In this document: positions 44,740-53,173 of the stretch, one piece after another | How positions within the stretch are numbered: the first letter of the stretch is position 1 | Layout: each line of letters begins with the position of its first letter | NCBI GenBank assembly: GCA_964448675.1 | Contig: CAYUZU010000024.1 | Coordinates: 1-64,000 of the forward strand | DNA from: CAYUZU01 sp964448675 | Lineage (GTDB): Bacteria > Planctomycetota > Phycisphaerae > UBA1845 > Fen-1342 | Direction of reading: 5' to 3' | DNA: 64,000 nt | Translations under genes and position numbers: made by a program | Notes under the pieces: generated by a model | The model's database searches: none | What the model saw: the letters and a program-made list of their open reading frames with translations, nothing else | Told to the model about the DNA's origin: nothing

Positions 44740-44795
44740 ACGCCATGTGGCCTGCCTGCACAATCACGCGACGACGCTCGGCGTTGATGGGAAAC

Positions 44796-44949
44796 AACCA
44801 CGGAGACACCGCGACACGGCGGGGGAACGCTGTTGCGCTGCGATTGCGGTCGCGTGCGTCGATGTTGTCCCTGAGGTGCCGCGACCAGGAGAGCAACGCA
44901 GCCCTGCGCAGCAGCCGCTTGTTCTCTGTGTCTCTGTGCCTCTGTGGTT
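44796..44949. repeat. 154-bp imperfect inverted-repeat (fold-back) element in the thiC leader
   Basis: Left end AACCACGGAGACACCGCGACAC and right end GTGTCTCTGTGCCTCTGTGGTT are imperfect inverted repeats of the CACAGAGACACAGAG type found dispersed in many bacterial genomes. Interior pairs such as GGTCGCG/CGCGACC extend the fold. It lies between the riboswitch and thiC, so would form a long hairpin in the mRNA leader. Confidence 0.65.
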
Positions 44950-45032
44950 CTATTCTCTGGGGTCTGATTCACTTTGTTGCGAACTTTGCGGGGGCATAGA
45001 CGAGCGGCAGGTCGTGCCGCAGGAGATGAAAC

Positions 45033-46478
45033 ATGACTCAACTCGAGGCCGCCCGTCAGGGCACCATCACGCCGGAAATCTGGCGCGTCGCAACGCGTGA
45101 GAACACCACGCCGGAGATCATCCGCGACCACGTTGCCGCCGGCCGCATCGTTATTCCAGCCAACGTGCGTCATCTGGCCGGCAGTGGCGGCCAGGCACCG
45201 TCGCGCGAAGCCCCCGAAACCACTGGCGGGGAGCGCATCGGCCACCCGGGGGCCGATGGCGCTGCAACCTTGTGGGTCAACCAAACGGTCGCCCAGCGCC
45301 GGGCGTGGCTCGACGATCCGCACCATCTTTGCGGCGAGCGGGCCGCCAAGCGGCTCGACGCGATGGGTATTGGCCGACCGATCAGCACCAAGATCAACGC
45401 CAACATGGGCGCCTCACCCGTTTCCAGCGGTACGCAGGGCGAGCGTGACAAGCTGCGCACCGCCCTGCTGTACGGTGCCGATACGGTGATGGACCTCTCC
45501 ACCGGCGGCGATCTCGACGAATGCCGGCAGGTTTTCATCGACAACAGCACGGCCCCCGTCGGCACGGTCCCCCTCTACAGCATGATCGTAAATCGGCCGG
45601 TCGAAGAGCTCGATCACGACGCCATCCTCGAGACCATCGAGCACCAGGCTGCCCAGGGCGTCGACTTCTTCACGATCCATGCCGGCATCCTGCGCGAGCA
45701 TTTGCCGCTGATCCGCGGACGCGTGCAGGGCCTGGTCAGTCGCGGCGGTTCGCTGCTGGCGAAGTGGATGCGCTATCACAGTCGACAGAACCCCATGTAC
45801 GAGCTGTTCGACGAGATCAGCGCCATCATGCGGCAATTCGACGTGACCTACTCGCTCGGCGACGGGATTCGGCCCGGCTGCCTGGCCGATGCCAGCGACC
45901 CCGCGCAGCTCGCGGAGCTGCACGTGCTGGGCGAACTCGTGCAGCGTTCGCGCGACGCGGGCGTGCAGGTCATGGTCGAGGGGCCGGGGCACGTGCCGCT
46001 GAACGAGGTCGCATTCAACATGGAGACCGAGCGGCGGGTCTGCGACGACGCGCCGTTCTACGTGCTCGGCCCGGTCGTGACCGACGTTTTCCCGGGCCAC
46101 GATCACATCACCAGTGCGATCGGCGCTACCGAGGCGGCCCGGGCGGGGGCGGCGATGCTGTGCTACGTCACGCCGCGGGAGCACGTCGGCCTGCCCACGC
46201 TCGAGGACGTGCGGGCGGGCTGCGTGGCGTACAAGATCGCAGCGCACGCCGGCGACATCGCGCGCGGCATTCACGGCGCGCGGCAGTGGGACGATGACAT
46301 GGCCCGCGCCCGCGCCGCGATGAGCTGGCCGCAGCAGTTCGAGCTGGCGTTCGATGGTGAGGCGGCGTGCAAGCTGCGCGACGCGTCATTGCCGGCCGAT
46401 GCGGAGTACTGCTCAATGTGCGGGCGCGAGTGGTGCAGTCAGCGCATCAGCAAGGAACTGCACGAAGAGGCGACCTAG
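45033..46478 (+). CDS. thiC: Phosphomethylpyrimidine synthase ThiC
   Basis: 481 residues. A radical-SAM enzyme that converts 5-aminoimidazole ribotide to the thiamine pyrimidine HMP-P. Motifs: KINANMGASP, YGADTVMDLSTGGDL, SLGDGIRPG, VEGPGHVPL, DVFPGHDHIT and the C-terminal [4Fe-4S] site CSMCGREWC. It is the only thiamine gene here. AGGAG lies 8 bases before ATG 45033; upstream are a TPP riboswitch and a fold-back element. Confidence 0.97.
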   Translation: MTQLEAARQGTITPEIWRVATRENTTPEIIRDHVAAGRIVIPANVRHLAGSGGQAPSREAPETTGGERIGHPGADGAATLWVNQTVAQRRAWLDDPHHLCGERAAKRLDAMGIGRPISTKINANMGASPVSSGTQGERDKLRTALLYGADTVMDLSTGGDLDECRQVFIDNSTAPVGTVPLYSMIVNRPVEELDHDAILETIEHQAAQGVDFFTIHAGILREHLPLIRGRVQGLVSRGGSLLAKWMRYHSRQNPMYELFDEISAIMRQFDVTYSLGDGIRPGCLADASDPAQLAELHVLGELVQRSRDAGVQVMVEGPGHVPLNEVAFNMETERRVCDDAPFYVLGPVVTDVFPGHDHITSAIGATEAARAGAAMLCYVTPREHVGLPTLEDVRAGCVAYKIAAHAGDIARGIHGARQWDDDMARARAAMSWPQQFELAFDGEAACKLRDASLPADAEYCSMCGREWCSQRISKELHEEAT

Positions 46479-46513
46479 CGACACAGCGCAGCGCAGCGAC
46501 CGCGACCGCATAC

Positions 46514-46532
46514 CACGGCTCCGTGAGCCGTG
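46514..46532. repeat. Dispersed CACGGCTC hairpin, copy 2 (after thiC)
   Basis: CACGGCTC-CGT-GAGCCGTG, an identical 8-bp stem to the copy at 32075 after lexA; only the loop differs. It lies 36 bases after the thiC stop. Confidence 0.6.
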
Positions 46533-46652
46533 CCGGGGGGACGCAGGCCGAACGTCAGCCATAACCTGTCCCCGCCGCCGCGAGCCATGCCTCCCTGCAA
46601 CCCGCACCCTGCCAAACCCGCGCAGAACCGCGCACCCGCCGCCAGACTTACC

Positions 46653-46688
46653 GGTTTATCTAGACATGATAGAAAACCGCGGTATTCT
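46653..46688 (+). promoter_or_regulatory. Candidate promoter and operator of the Mu-like head module
   Basis: TAGACA (46661-46666) and TATTCT (46683-46688), 16 bases apart, form a possible sigma70 promoter. The -35 lies within an imperfect inverted repeat GGTTTATCTA...TAGAAAACC (46653-46678), a candidate repressor site. The patch is AT-rich against GC-rich surroundings. Confidence 0.4.
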
Positions 46689-46732
46689 TCCCTCAGCATC
46701 ACGAGCCAACCGATGCTGTCGAGGAGAACCGC

Positions 46733-48028
46733 GTGCGACCCGATCATGCCAACCCCCTCACCGCCGTCCTCCGGACCCTGGGCTCCCTCCTCCCACGCGG
46801 TTCGCGAGGACGGCGCACGCCCGGCAGTTCCGTCGTCCGGCCCTGGCGCGCCGACAGCGCCCGCGGCTACCCCAGCGTGGGTCTCGGGCCGCGGCAATTG
46901 ACCGCCCTCCTCCAGGCCGCCGACGGCGGCACACCTCAGACCCAGTTCGAGCTCTTCACCGACATGCTCCAGAAGTGGCCGCGTCTGGCGGCCGTCGAGG
47001 CGACGCGGCGCCTGGCGCTCACCGGCCTGTCGTGGGAGGTCGTGCCGCCAACCAACGGCGGTGGGGTGAGCGGCGGCGTCATAGAGGATGCGGTCGCCTA
47101 CTGTGACGAGGTACTCGCGAGCCTCGATCGGCTCGATCAGGTGCTCGACCACCTCGCCTCGGCCATCGGCTACGGCATCGCGGTGGCCGAGCTGGTGTGG
47201 GAACGCGGCCGCGTGGTCGACATCGTCCCTGTGCCGCATACGCGGCTGATCGGTCATCCGCACGAGCCGTGGCGTCTGTGTGTGCTCACCGAAGACCAGC
47301 CGAGCAATGGTGTGCCGCTCGACGAGCACCCGTTCAAATGGCTCGTCCACAAACCACGCGCGACGCCCGGCCGTCATTTCGACGGCGGCCTGCTGCGCCG
47401 CTCGACACTGCTCTATCTCGCGCAGAACCTCAGCTTCAAGGACTGGCTGACCTACTCGCAGATTGCCGGCATGCCCTTGCGCGTCGCCCAGTTCGAGCCC
47501 GGCACGCCCGACGCCGACAAGGACAAGCTCCTGCACATGCTGGATCAGCTCGGGCGCGATGCGGTCGCGGTGCTGAGCAAGAACGTCGACCTGCGCTTCA
47601 TGGATGCGCCGGGCGGCGGGGATCGCCCGTACGAGCCGATGCAGGGCTACTGCAATACCGAGGTCACCATCCTCTGGCTCGGGCAGCACCTGACCACCGA
47701 CATCAAGATGAGCGGCTCGCGCGCCGCAGCGGAAGTTCACGACCGCGTGCGCGAGGATCTCCTCGCCGATGACATCGCGGATGAGGGATATACGTTGCGG
47801 CGTGACTTGCTGCGACCGCTGGTCCAGGCGCGGTTCGGCGACGACATGCCCGTGCCGCGATTTCGCCGTTCGCTGGTGCAGGCCGTGGACACCAAGGTAC
47901 TCGCCGACACATTGGCGGTGGCGGTGAACGAGCTGGGCCTGGCGGTGCCGCAGCGCTGGGCGCACGACGCATTGGGGATTCCGCAGGCGGAGGTGAGTGA
48001 AGCGACATTGACCGGGGGGCGATCATGA
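46733..48028 (+). CDS. Mu gp29-like portal protein (DUF935)
   Basis: 431 residues. The central region (FELFTDMLQKWPRLAAVEATRRLALTGLSWEVVP, split here into recognisable family stretches) and GGLLRRSTLLYLAQNLSFKDWL are typical of Mu-like portal proteins, which form the DNA-translocating ring at the capsid vertex. GTG 46733 has GAGGAG 6 bases upstream. It overlaps the GNAT gene (ATGA). No terminase large subunit precedes it. Confidence 0.85.
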   Translation: MRPDHANPLTAVLRTLGSLLPRGSRGRRTPGSSVVRPWRADSARGYPSVGLGPRQLTALLQAADGGTPQTQFELFTDMLQKWPRLAAVEATRRLALTGLSWEVVPPTNGGGVSGGVIEDAVAYCDEVLASLDRLDQVLDHLASAIGYGIAVAELVWERGRVVDIVPVPHTRLIGHPHEPWRLCVLTEDQPSNGVPLDEHPFKWLVHKPRATPGRHFDGGLLRRSTLLYLAQNLSFKDWLTYSQIAGMPLRVAQFEPGTPDADKDKLLHMLDQLGRDAVAVLSKNVDLRFMDAPGGGDRPYEPMQGYCNTEVTILWLGQHLTTDIKMSGSRAAAEVHDRVREDLLADDIADEGYTLRRDLLRPLVQARFGDDMPVPRFRRSLVQAVDTKVLADTLAVAVNELGLAVPQRWAHDALGIPQAEVSEATLTGGRS

Positions 48029-48552
48029 GCAGCCGGAACGGACACGCGCAACGCAATGGCACGGCGGCCAGACCTCGCGCAGACCATGTGGCGGCCGGGT
48101 TGACGCTGCGGCCGGCAGCGGCCAGCGACGCGAAGCCGCTGAACTTCTTCTTCGATACGGCCTTGCGCAACGACTACTTCCTGCGGCGCGGGCAACTCGA
48201 CGACATGCTGCGCAGTCGGCATCACCGCGTGTTCGTGGCCGAGATCGACGCGGTGCTCGTGGGCGTCGCGATCGTCACGCGCGGCACACGCCTGGTCAAC
48301 GTGTTGATCCATCCTGCATATCGCGGCCTGGGTGTCGGCCGCGCTTTGGTGGGCTACACGCACGCGACGGAAGTTCGGGTGAAACGCGACATGAGCGCCG
48401 GCGACCCGCGCGGGTTCTATCGCGCCGCCGGCTTCCGGTCGACGGGGCAATGCAACGGCAAAGGCAATATCGAGCTGATGCGCAAACCGTCGGCGAATGG
48501 CGCACGACGGACGGCGCGCGGCGCCGAACGGACTTCATGCCACGGAAAGTGA
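48025..48552 (+). CDS. GNAT-family acetyltransferase within the head-gene module
   Basis: 175 residues. A GNAT fold with acetyl-CoA loop around LVNVLIHPAYRGLGVGRALVG and preceding strand FVAEIDAVLVGVAIV. The residues after 150 are basic (ARRTARGAERTS). It starts within the portal stop codon and is 9 bases from the next gene, so it is an integral part of the operon. Substrate unknown; capsid- or host-protein modification is possible. Confidence 0.8.
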   Translation: MSSRNGHAQRNGTAARPRADHVAAGLTLRPAAASDAKPLNFFFDTALRNDYFLRRGQLDDMLRSRHHRVFVAEIDAVLVGVAIVTRGTRLVNVLIHPAYRGLGVGRALVGYTHATEVRVKRDMSAGDPRGFYRAAGFRSTGQCNGKGNIELMRKPSANGARRTARGAERTSCHGK

Positions 48553-48561
48553 GGTGATTCC

Positions 48562-49692
48562 TTGAAAGCGACAGGCACGACCGCTGCAAGCACTACCGCA
48601 ACCCCGGTGGGGCCGTACGTTCGCGAGCAGATCCTCGCGCGGCTGCGCGAGGCCCAGCAACTGGCCGACGACGATCTGGGCGCCGCACTCGCACATGTCC
48701 GCGCGCTCGCCAACGAGGTCGTTGAACGTATTGATGCGATCGAAATCGTCCCGACAATGGCGTCCGGACAGCACGGTGACCAGCCTCATTCGACATTGCG
48801 CTGCGCGGCGTTCACCAAGGCACCCGGCGAGCCGAAACACGAGTTCCTGCTGATTCCGTTTGGCGAGGTGATCGTCGAGCGGCCGGTTTCCGGCGACAGC
48901 TTCGTCTTCACGCCCGCACACGCGACGGCGGCGAAGCAGTGGTTCGACCGCATGGGCCGCAAGCTCGCGATCGACTACGAGCACCAGAGCTTCGATCGGC
49001 TCAACCGGCGCAGCGACGGGCTGCGGCCGGCGGCGGGGTGGATTGGCGGGCTGGCGGTGCGCGACGACGGTCTGTGGGCGGTCGACGTTACCTGGACCGA
49101 TCGCGCCAGCGAACTGCTGCGCACTGGCGAGTACCGCTACTTCTCGCCGGTCATCTTCTGGACCGACGAGGACCACACCGGTGTCGCCGCCCTCGGACCG
49201 GTGGCGCTGACGAACGATCCCGCGATGCATGGTGTGACGCCGCTGGCGGCGCGCCGCGCCGGCGGAGACCACGACGCGGGCGATGCCGCCAGGACCAGCG
49301 ACGGTGACGCACTCCAAAACGAGCTCGACGCGGCCCGGCAGCAGATCGACCTCTTGCGGCGGCAACTCGCGGCGCAGGAGGCCGACGCGTTCGTGGAGCG
49401 CGGCCTGCGGCTGGGCAAGATCCTCGACAGCACGAGCATGGATTGGCGGGCCGACTACCTCCGCGATCCGGCGGCGACGGAGCAGCGGCTGAGCCGGGCC
49501 CCGGTGCTGCGCCCGACTGGTCGCGTGGTGAATCTCGACGCGCGCGGCGAGGTCGCGCCGCTGAAGGCCGGGCACGATGTCCCGGTCGCGCCGGGGTTGG
49601 GCGGGCCGACGGGCCCGGAGGCCGCGGATCTGACCGCGTACGAACGGGCGCTGGCGGCCGGACGCGTGTTCACCGCGCCGGCGTCAGCATAG
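48562..49692 (+). CDS. Mu gpI-like phage head protease/scaffold
   Basis: 376 residues from a TTG start with GAGGTG 7 bases upstream. Matches phage I-like proteins: GRKLAIDYEHQSF, PAAGWI...DDGLWAVDVTWTDRASELL and RTGEYRYFSPV. Residues 245-300 have a coiled-coil segment (LQNELDAARQQIDLLRRQLAAQEAD) of scaffold type. Such proteins are processed proteases that also scaffold capsid assembly. Confidence 0.83.
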   Translation: MKATGTTAASTTATPVGPYVREQILARLREAQQLADDDLGAALAHVRALANEVVERIDAIEIVPTMASGQHGDQPHSTLRCAAFTKAPGEPKHEFLLIPFGEVIVERPVSGDSFVFTPAHATAAKQWFDRMGRKLAIDYEHQSFDRLNRRSDGLRPAAGWIGGLAVRDDGLWAVDVTWTDRASELLRTGEYRYFSPVIFWTDEDHTGVAALGPVALTNDPAMHGVTPLAARRAGGDHDAGDAARTSDGDALQNELDAARQQIDLLRRQLAAQEADAFVERGLRLGKILDSTSMDWRADYLRDPAATEQRLSRAPVLRPTGRVVNLDARGEVAPLKAGHDVPVAPGLGGPTGPEAADLTAYERALAAGRVFTAPASA

Positions 49693-49768
49693 TGCGGTTC
49701 ACGGCGCAAGCCGGCTGAGCGGCCCAATACCAGAAACACCACTTGCAACTGAAGAGGAGACTTCCGCG

Positions 49769-50506
49769 ATGGTACTGACCAGTGATCGAGAACTGACTTT
49801 CTACGCATCCCCTGAACTGATCGAACTGCCGGTCGACGACAACGTCGTGCTGTACAAGGGCGCGCTCGTCGGCCTCAACGCCGCGACCGGCTACGTCCGG
49901 CCGCTGGTGGCGGGTGACACGTTTGCCGGCGTGGCCTACGAGCAGGCTGATAACACGGTCAGCGGACATACCGCCGGCGGCATCCGGGTCCGGCTGCACC
50001 AGAACATCGACATCGTCCACGCCCTCGCGGGTGTCGCCGCCGGCGATGTCGGCCGCGCCGTGTACGCCACCGCGGACGACACGCTGACGCTGTCGCCGCT
50101 GGGCGCGACGTACGTTGGCCGTGTGGTGGTGGTTGAGGGGACAAACCTGGCCCGCGTCCGCTGCGCGCCGACAACGTCGCAGGGCGGCGATCGGTGGCCG
50201 GCGGGCATCGTCTGGCTGCCCGACGCGGACGCAACGCTCACGCTGGCGCATCTGAACGGCACCGTAACGATTTCCAACACGACGCCGCGGACCCTGACCC
50301 TGCCGCCGGCGGCGGACGCGCGGGCGGGCGCGTGGCTGCGCGTGATCAAGCTGAGCAGCAACGGCAGCGCGGTCACACTGGACGGACACAGCTCGGAGAC
50401 CATCGAAGGGGCGACCAGCTTCGCCGGGCTGGACGCGCGCTACGACGCAGTGCTGCTGCTTTGCACCGGGACCGAGTGGATCATCCTGAGCCGCGATCCG
50501 GCCTGA
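49769..50506 (+). CDS. Capsid decoration (cement) protein, DUF2190-like
   Basis: 245 residues. The N-terminal 110 residues (VVLYKGALVGLNAATGYVRPL, TFAGVAYEQADNTVSGHTAGG, ALAGVAAGDVGRAVYATADD) fit small beta-rich capsid cement proteins. The remaining 130 are a second beta-rich domain (TLTLAHLNGTVTISNTTPRT, LRVIKLSSNGSAVTLDG) resembling phage stalk or bacterial-surface modules. GAGGAG is about 9 bases before ATG 49769. Confidence 0.75.
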   Translation: MVLTSDRELTFYASPELIELPVDDNVVLYKGALVGLNAATGYVRPLVAGDTFAGVAYEQADNTVSGHTAGGIRVRLHQNIDIVHALAGVAAGDVGRAVYATADDTLTLSPLGATYVGRVVVVEGTNLARVRCAPTTSQGGDRWPAGIVWLPDADATLTLAHLNGTVTISNTTPRTLTLPPAADARAGAWLRVIKLSSNGSAVTLDGHSSETIEGATSFAGLDARYDAVLLLCTGTEWIILSRDPA

Positions 50507-50541
50507 CGGGTCGCCAGACCACGAGCGGCCGTTCGCGCCCC

Positions 50542-50588
50542 CAACTGACGACGGACAACTGAGCACTGACAGCTGACGACTGACCACT
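50542..50588. repeat. Degenerate CAACTGACGAC short repeat, copy 3
   Basis: CAACTGACGACGGACAACTG followed by AGCACTGACAGCTGACGACTGACC, the reverse-complement orientation of the copies at 3544 and 5167. It lies inside the head-gene operon, between the decoration and capsid genes. Confidence 0.5.
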
Positions 50589-50609
50589 CCATCTCACAAG
50601 GAGCTTCCC

Positions 50610-51539
50610 ATGAGTGTTGTAGTTGATACGGGGCTGACTTCGCGGGCCATCATCGGCCGTTTCTATCGTCGGCTCGAGGAGTACGCCAAGGCCGCGTGGT
50701 GGACGCGGCTGGCGATGCACTTTGCCAGCAACCAGCAGTCCGAGACCTATCGCTGGCTGGGCATGGTGCCGCAGGTGCGCGAGTGGGTCGGCGGGCGGCA
50801 GGTACGCCCGCTACGCGCCCAGGGCCTGACGATCGCCAACAAGACGTGGGAGTCGACCATTCGCATCGACGCCGACGAGCAGCGGCGCGACAAGACCGGC
50901 CAGATCATGGTGCGTGTCAACGAGATGGCGCGCCGCGTCGCGACCCACCCCAACAAGCTGCTGACGACGCTGATGCTCAACGGCGAAACCGCCGCCTGCT
51001 ACGACGGCGCGAGCTTCTTCGCCGCCGACCACAGCGAGGGTGATTCCGGGACGCAGAGCAACGACATCGGCTACGACGCCGACACGCCCACCGCGCCCAC
51101 CGACACCGAGATGCACGAGGCGATCGTCAAGGCGATCGGTCAGATCATGGCCATCCGGGACGACCAGGGCGAGCCGATGAACGAGTCGGCCCGGGCGTTC
51201 ATGGTGGTCGTGCCGATGCCGTTTCTGCCGCCGACCCTCGTCGCGCTGTCGGGACAGACGATCAACGCGTCGAGCAATCCGCTGGCGGCGGGGGAGCCAT
51301 TCAAGGTCACCTGGGTGGCCAATCCGCGCCTCACCTGGACGACCAAGTTCGCCGTCTTCCGCACCGACGGTCCGGCGCGGCCGTTCATCTTCCAGGAAGA
51401 GCTGCCGGTGCAGGTCCACGCCCTGGCCGAGGGCAGCGAGCTCGAGGTGAACGAAAACCAGCACCAGTACGGCGTGAAGGCGATTCACGCGGCGGGCTAC
51501 GGCTTCTGGCAGGACGCCTGCCTCGTGACGTTCTCGTAA
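50610..51539 (+). CDS. Mu gpT-like major capsid protein
   Basis: 309 residues. The N-terminus (IIGRFYRRLEEYAKAAWW, RWLGMVPQVREWVGGRQV) and the conserved SFFAADHSEGDSGTQSN, GQIMAIRDDQGEPMN, KVTWVANPRL and GYGFWQDACLVTFS segments match the Mu-like major head subunit gpT (HK97-fold). AAGGAG is 9 bases before ATG 50610. It follows a dispersed repeat at 50542-50588. Confidence 0.87.
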   Translation: MSVVVDTGLTSRAIIGRFYRRLEEYAKAAWWTRLAMHFASNQQSETYRWLGMVPQVREWVGGRQVRPLRAQGLTIANKTWESTIRIDADEQRRDKTGQIMVRVNEMARRVATHPNKLLTTLMLNGETAACYDGASFFAADHSEGDSGTQSNDIGYDADTPTAPTDTEMHEAIVKAIGQIMAIRDDQGEPMNESARAFMVVVPMPFLPPTLVALSGQTINASSNPLAAGEPFKVTWVANPRLTWTTKFAVFRTDGPARPFIFQEELPVQVHALAEGSELEVNENQHQYGVKAIHAAGYGFWQDACLVTFS

Positions 51540-51607
51540 ACGAGTTTCCCCCGGCGCGGCGCCGCCGGCGTGTGCGGCGCCGTGCCCTGCTCTCAGGAGG
51601 CGCAGGT

Positions 51608-52057
51608 ATGCCATACATCACGACGACCGATCTCCGGACGCGCCTGGGGCTGACGCTCTACGCGCGCCTGACGGACCGCGAAAACGGCACGACGGCGGAC
51701 GAGACGACCGCGGAGCGACTGGTGGGCGAAGCGGAAGCCGAGGCGGACAGCTACCTGGCGCGGCACTACGCGACGCCGGTGGACCTGGCCGCGCACCCGG
51801 AGCTGGCCCAGGTGCTCGCGGCACGGGTGCTCGACCTGGCGGAGTGGAACGCGTGGAAGAGCTCGCCGTTCGTCAGTGATCCGCCGCAGCGCGTGCATCG
51901 TTTGCGCGACGGTGCGCTGCGCTGGCTGGACGACGTTGCGCGGCGGCGGATCGTCCTGCCGGCGGCGTCGGTGTTGGGCGGTCCCGTAGCGACCGAAGAT
52001 GGGCCGCGCGTCGCGGCGGCGCGGCTCGCGACAGCAGACGAAATGGACGAGGCGTAA
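51608..52057 (+). CDS. Mu gp36-like head-tail adaptor (DUF1320)
   Basis: 149 residues. MPYITTTDLRTRLG and the helical region AERLVGEAEAEADSYLARHYATP fit the gp436/DUF1320 family that sits at the portal-tail connection. AGGAGG lies 9 bases before ATG 51608. No tail sheath, tube or tape-measure gene follows. Confidence 0.8.
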   Translation: MPYITTTDLRTRLGLTLYARLTDRENGTTADETTAERLVGEAEAEADSYLARHYATPVDLAAHPELAQVLAARVLDLAEWNAWKSSPFVSDPPQRVHRLRDGALRWLDDVARRRIVLPAASVLGGPVATEDGPRVAAARLATADEMDEA

Positions 52058-52102
52058 CACCGCCCTGGCACCCGCCGGGGTTGATTCGACCGGAGCAACA
52101 GA

Positions 52103-52387
52103 ATGCCGCCCGAGGTTGTGAGTCAATTGCCGTCGCTGGGGGTCGCGGGGCTGCTATTCGTGATGTGGTGGAGCGAGCGGCAGGAGCGGACGCGGGTGAT
52201 CAGCGGCCTGCGGGTGGCGCTGCAACATGCGGAACAGACCGCCAAGGTGAATGGCAGCCTGCTGGACGTGATCCGCGCGAACACCGAAGCGCTGACGGCC
52301 CTGCGCGAAGAACTGCGGCATCAGCGGCGGCTGGAGGCCGAGTGGGTTCGGCGACTGACGGCGAAGCTGGACGAGCTGGCGGCGTGA
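52103..52387 (+). CDS. Small single-span membrane protein with coiled coil
   Basis: 94 residues. One N-terminal hydrophobic helix (LGVAGLLFVMWW) and a long charged helix (LRVALQHAEQTAKVNGSLLD, ALREELRHQRRLEAEWVRRL). Resembles small phage membrane proteins of the holin-associated or DUF2730-like type. GGAG 8 bases before ATG 52103. Confidence 0.65.
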   Translation: MPPEVVSQLPSLGVAGLLFVMWWSERQERTRVISGLRVALQHAEQTAKVNGSLLDVIRANTEALTALREELRHQRRLEAEWVRRLTAKLDELAA

Positions 52388-52421
52388 GCGTGTTGTTGGC
52401 CAGGCAGGCGAGGAGAGATTC

Positions 52422-52727
52422 ATGCAGTTGCAGACGCTATTCAGGCAGGTCGACGCCGAAACCGCGCGGGCGTTCGTGGTGGCGGCGCGGCAGGTGATCG
52501 ACGCGATGCTGATCGAGGCCCGGCGGATCGAGCAGACGCGCACGCCGACGCCGCGGAACTACGATGACGCGGGGCTGCCGCGCGAGGCGCCGCCGGGCGG
52601 GTGGATTTCACACAGCGAACTGCGGCGTGTGACCCAGGAAATGGCCGAGGCGATCGCGGCGGAACGTTGGTGCGACGGGGTGCTGGCCGCGGTGCGGCTG
52701 CTGAGCCGGATCGGAGGTGGGGCATGA
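52422..52727 (+). CDS. Hypothetical protein of the head module
   Basis: 101 residues, mainly helical, no membrane span. AGGAG is 6 bases before ATG 52422 and the stop overlaps the next start (ATGA). No family is recognised. Confidence 0.6.
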   Translation: MQLQTLFRQVDAETARAFVVAARQVIDAMLIEARRIEQTRTPTPRNYDDAGLPREAPPGGWISHSELRRVTQEMAEAIAAERWCDGVLAAVRLLSRIGGGA

Positions 52728-53173
52728 GACTTTGGGTGGTCCGGGCGACAGCGGGGTTGCTGCTTCTCGTCAGCGCCGCAGGCTGTTCGCGGGAATCGAC
52801 GCGCCTCGCCTTGCGGTCGCAGCAGCGCGCGAACCTGGTCCAGCAAACCGTGGTCGAGCGGCAGCACGAGGCGTTGTGTGTGCTGTTGTATCGCGATCTG
52901 GTGCAGCGGCTGGCGGGCACGGGCGTCGCGATGACCGACGAACGGCGGGCCGTGGTAAACGCGGTGTGGAACGATCGTGACCTGATCGAGTTCTGGCGCG
53001 TACAGCAGGAGCGGACGGCGGCGCTGCGACTGGTCGGGGTCGACGCGGGCTTGTACGGCGCGCAGGCGCCGGCGGACCTGCTTTGGAAGTCCCTGTCGGC
53101 GCGCCTCGATCGCCTCGAGTGTGGCTTGGCGCAGGCGAAGATCGCGGAGGAATACAGCCATGAAACCGATTGA
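52724..53173 (+). CDS. Lipoprotein in the head module, spanin-like position
   Basis: 149 residues. Signal peptide and lipobox VSAAGC (Cys21) then a helical domain (ALRSQQRANLVQQTVVERQH). A phage lipoprotein beside small membrane proteins is the usual position of an outer-membrane spanin (Rz1-like), but it is longer than Rz1. Overlaps both neighbours. Confidence 0.65.
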   Translation: MRLWVVRATAGLLLLVSAAGCSRESTRLALRSQQRANLVQQTVVERQHEALCVLLYRDLVQRLAGTGVAMTDERRAVVNAVWNDRDLIEFWRVQQERTAALRLVGVDAGLYGAQAPADLLWKSLSARLDRLECGLAQAKIAEEYSHETD

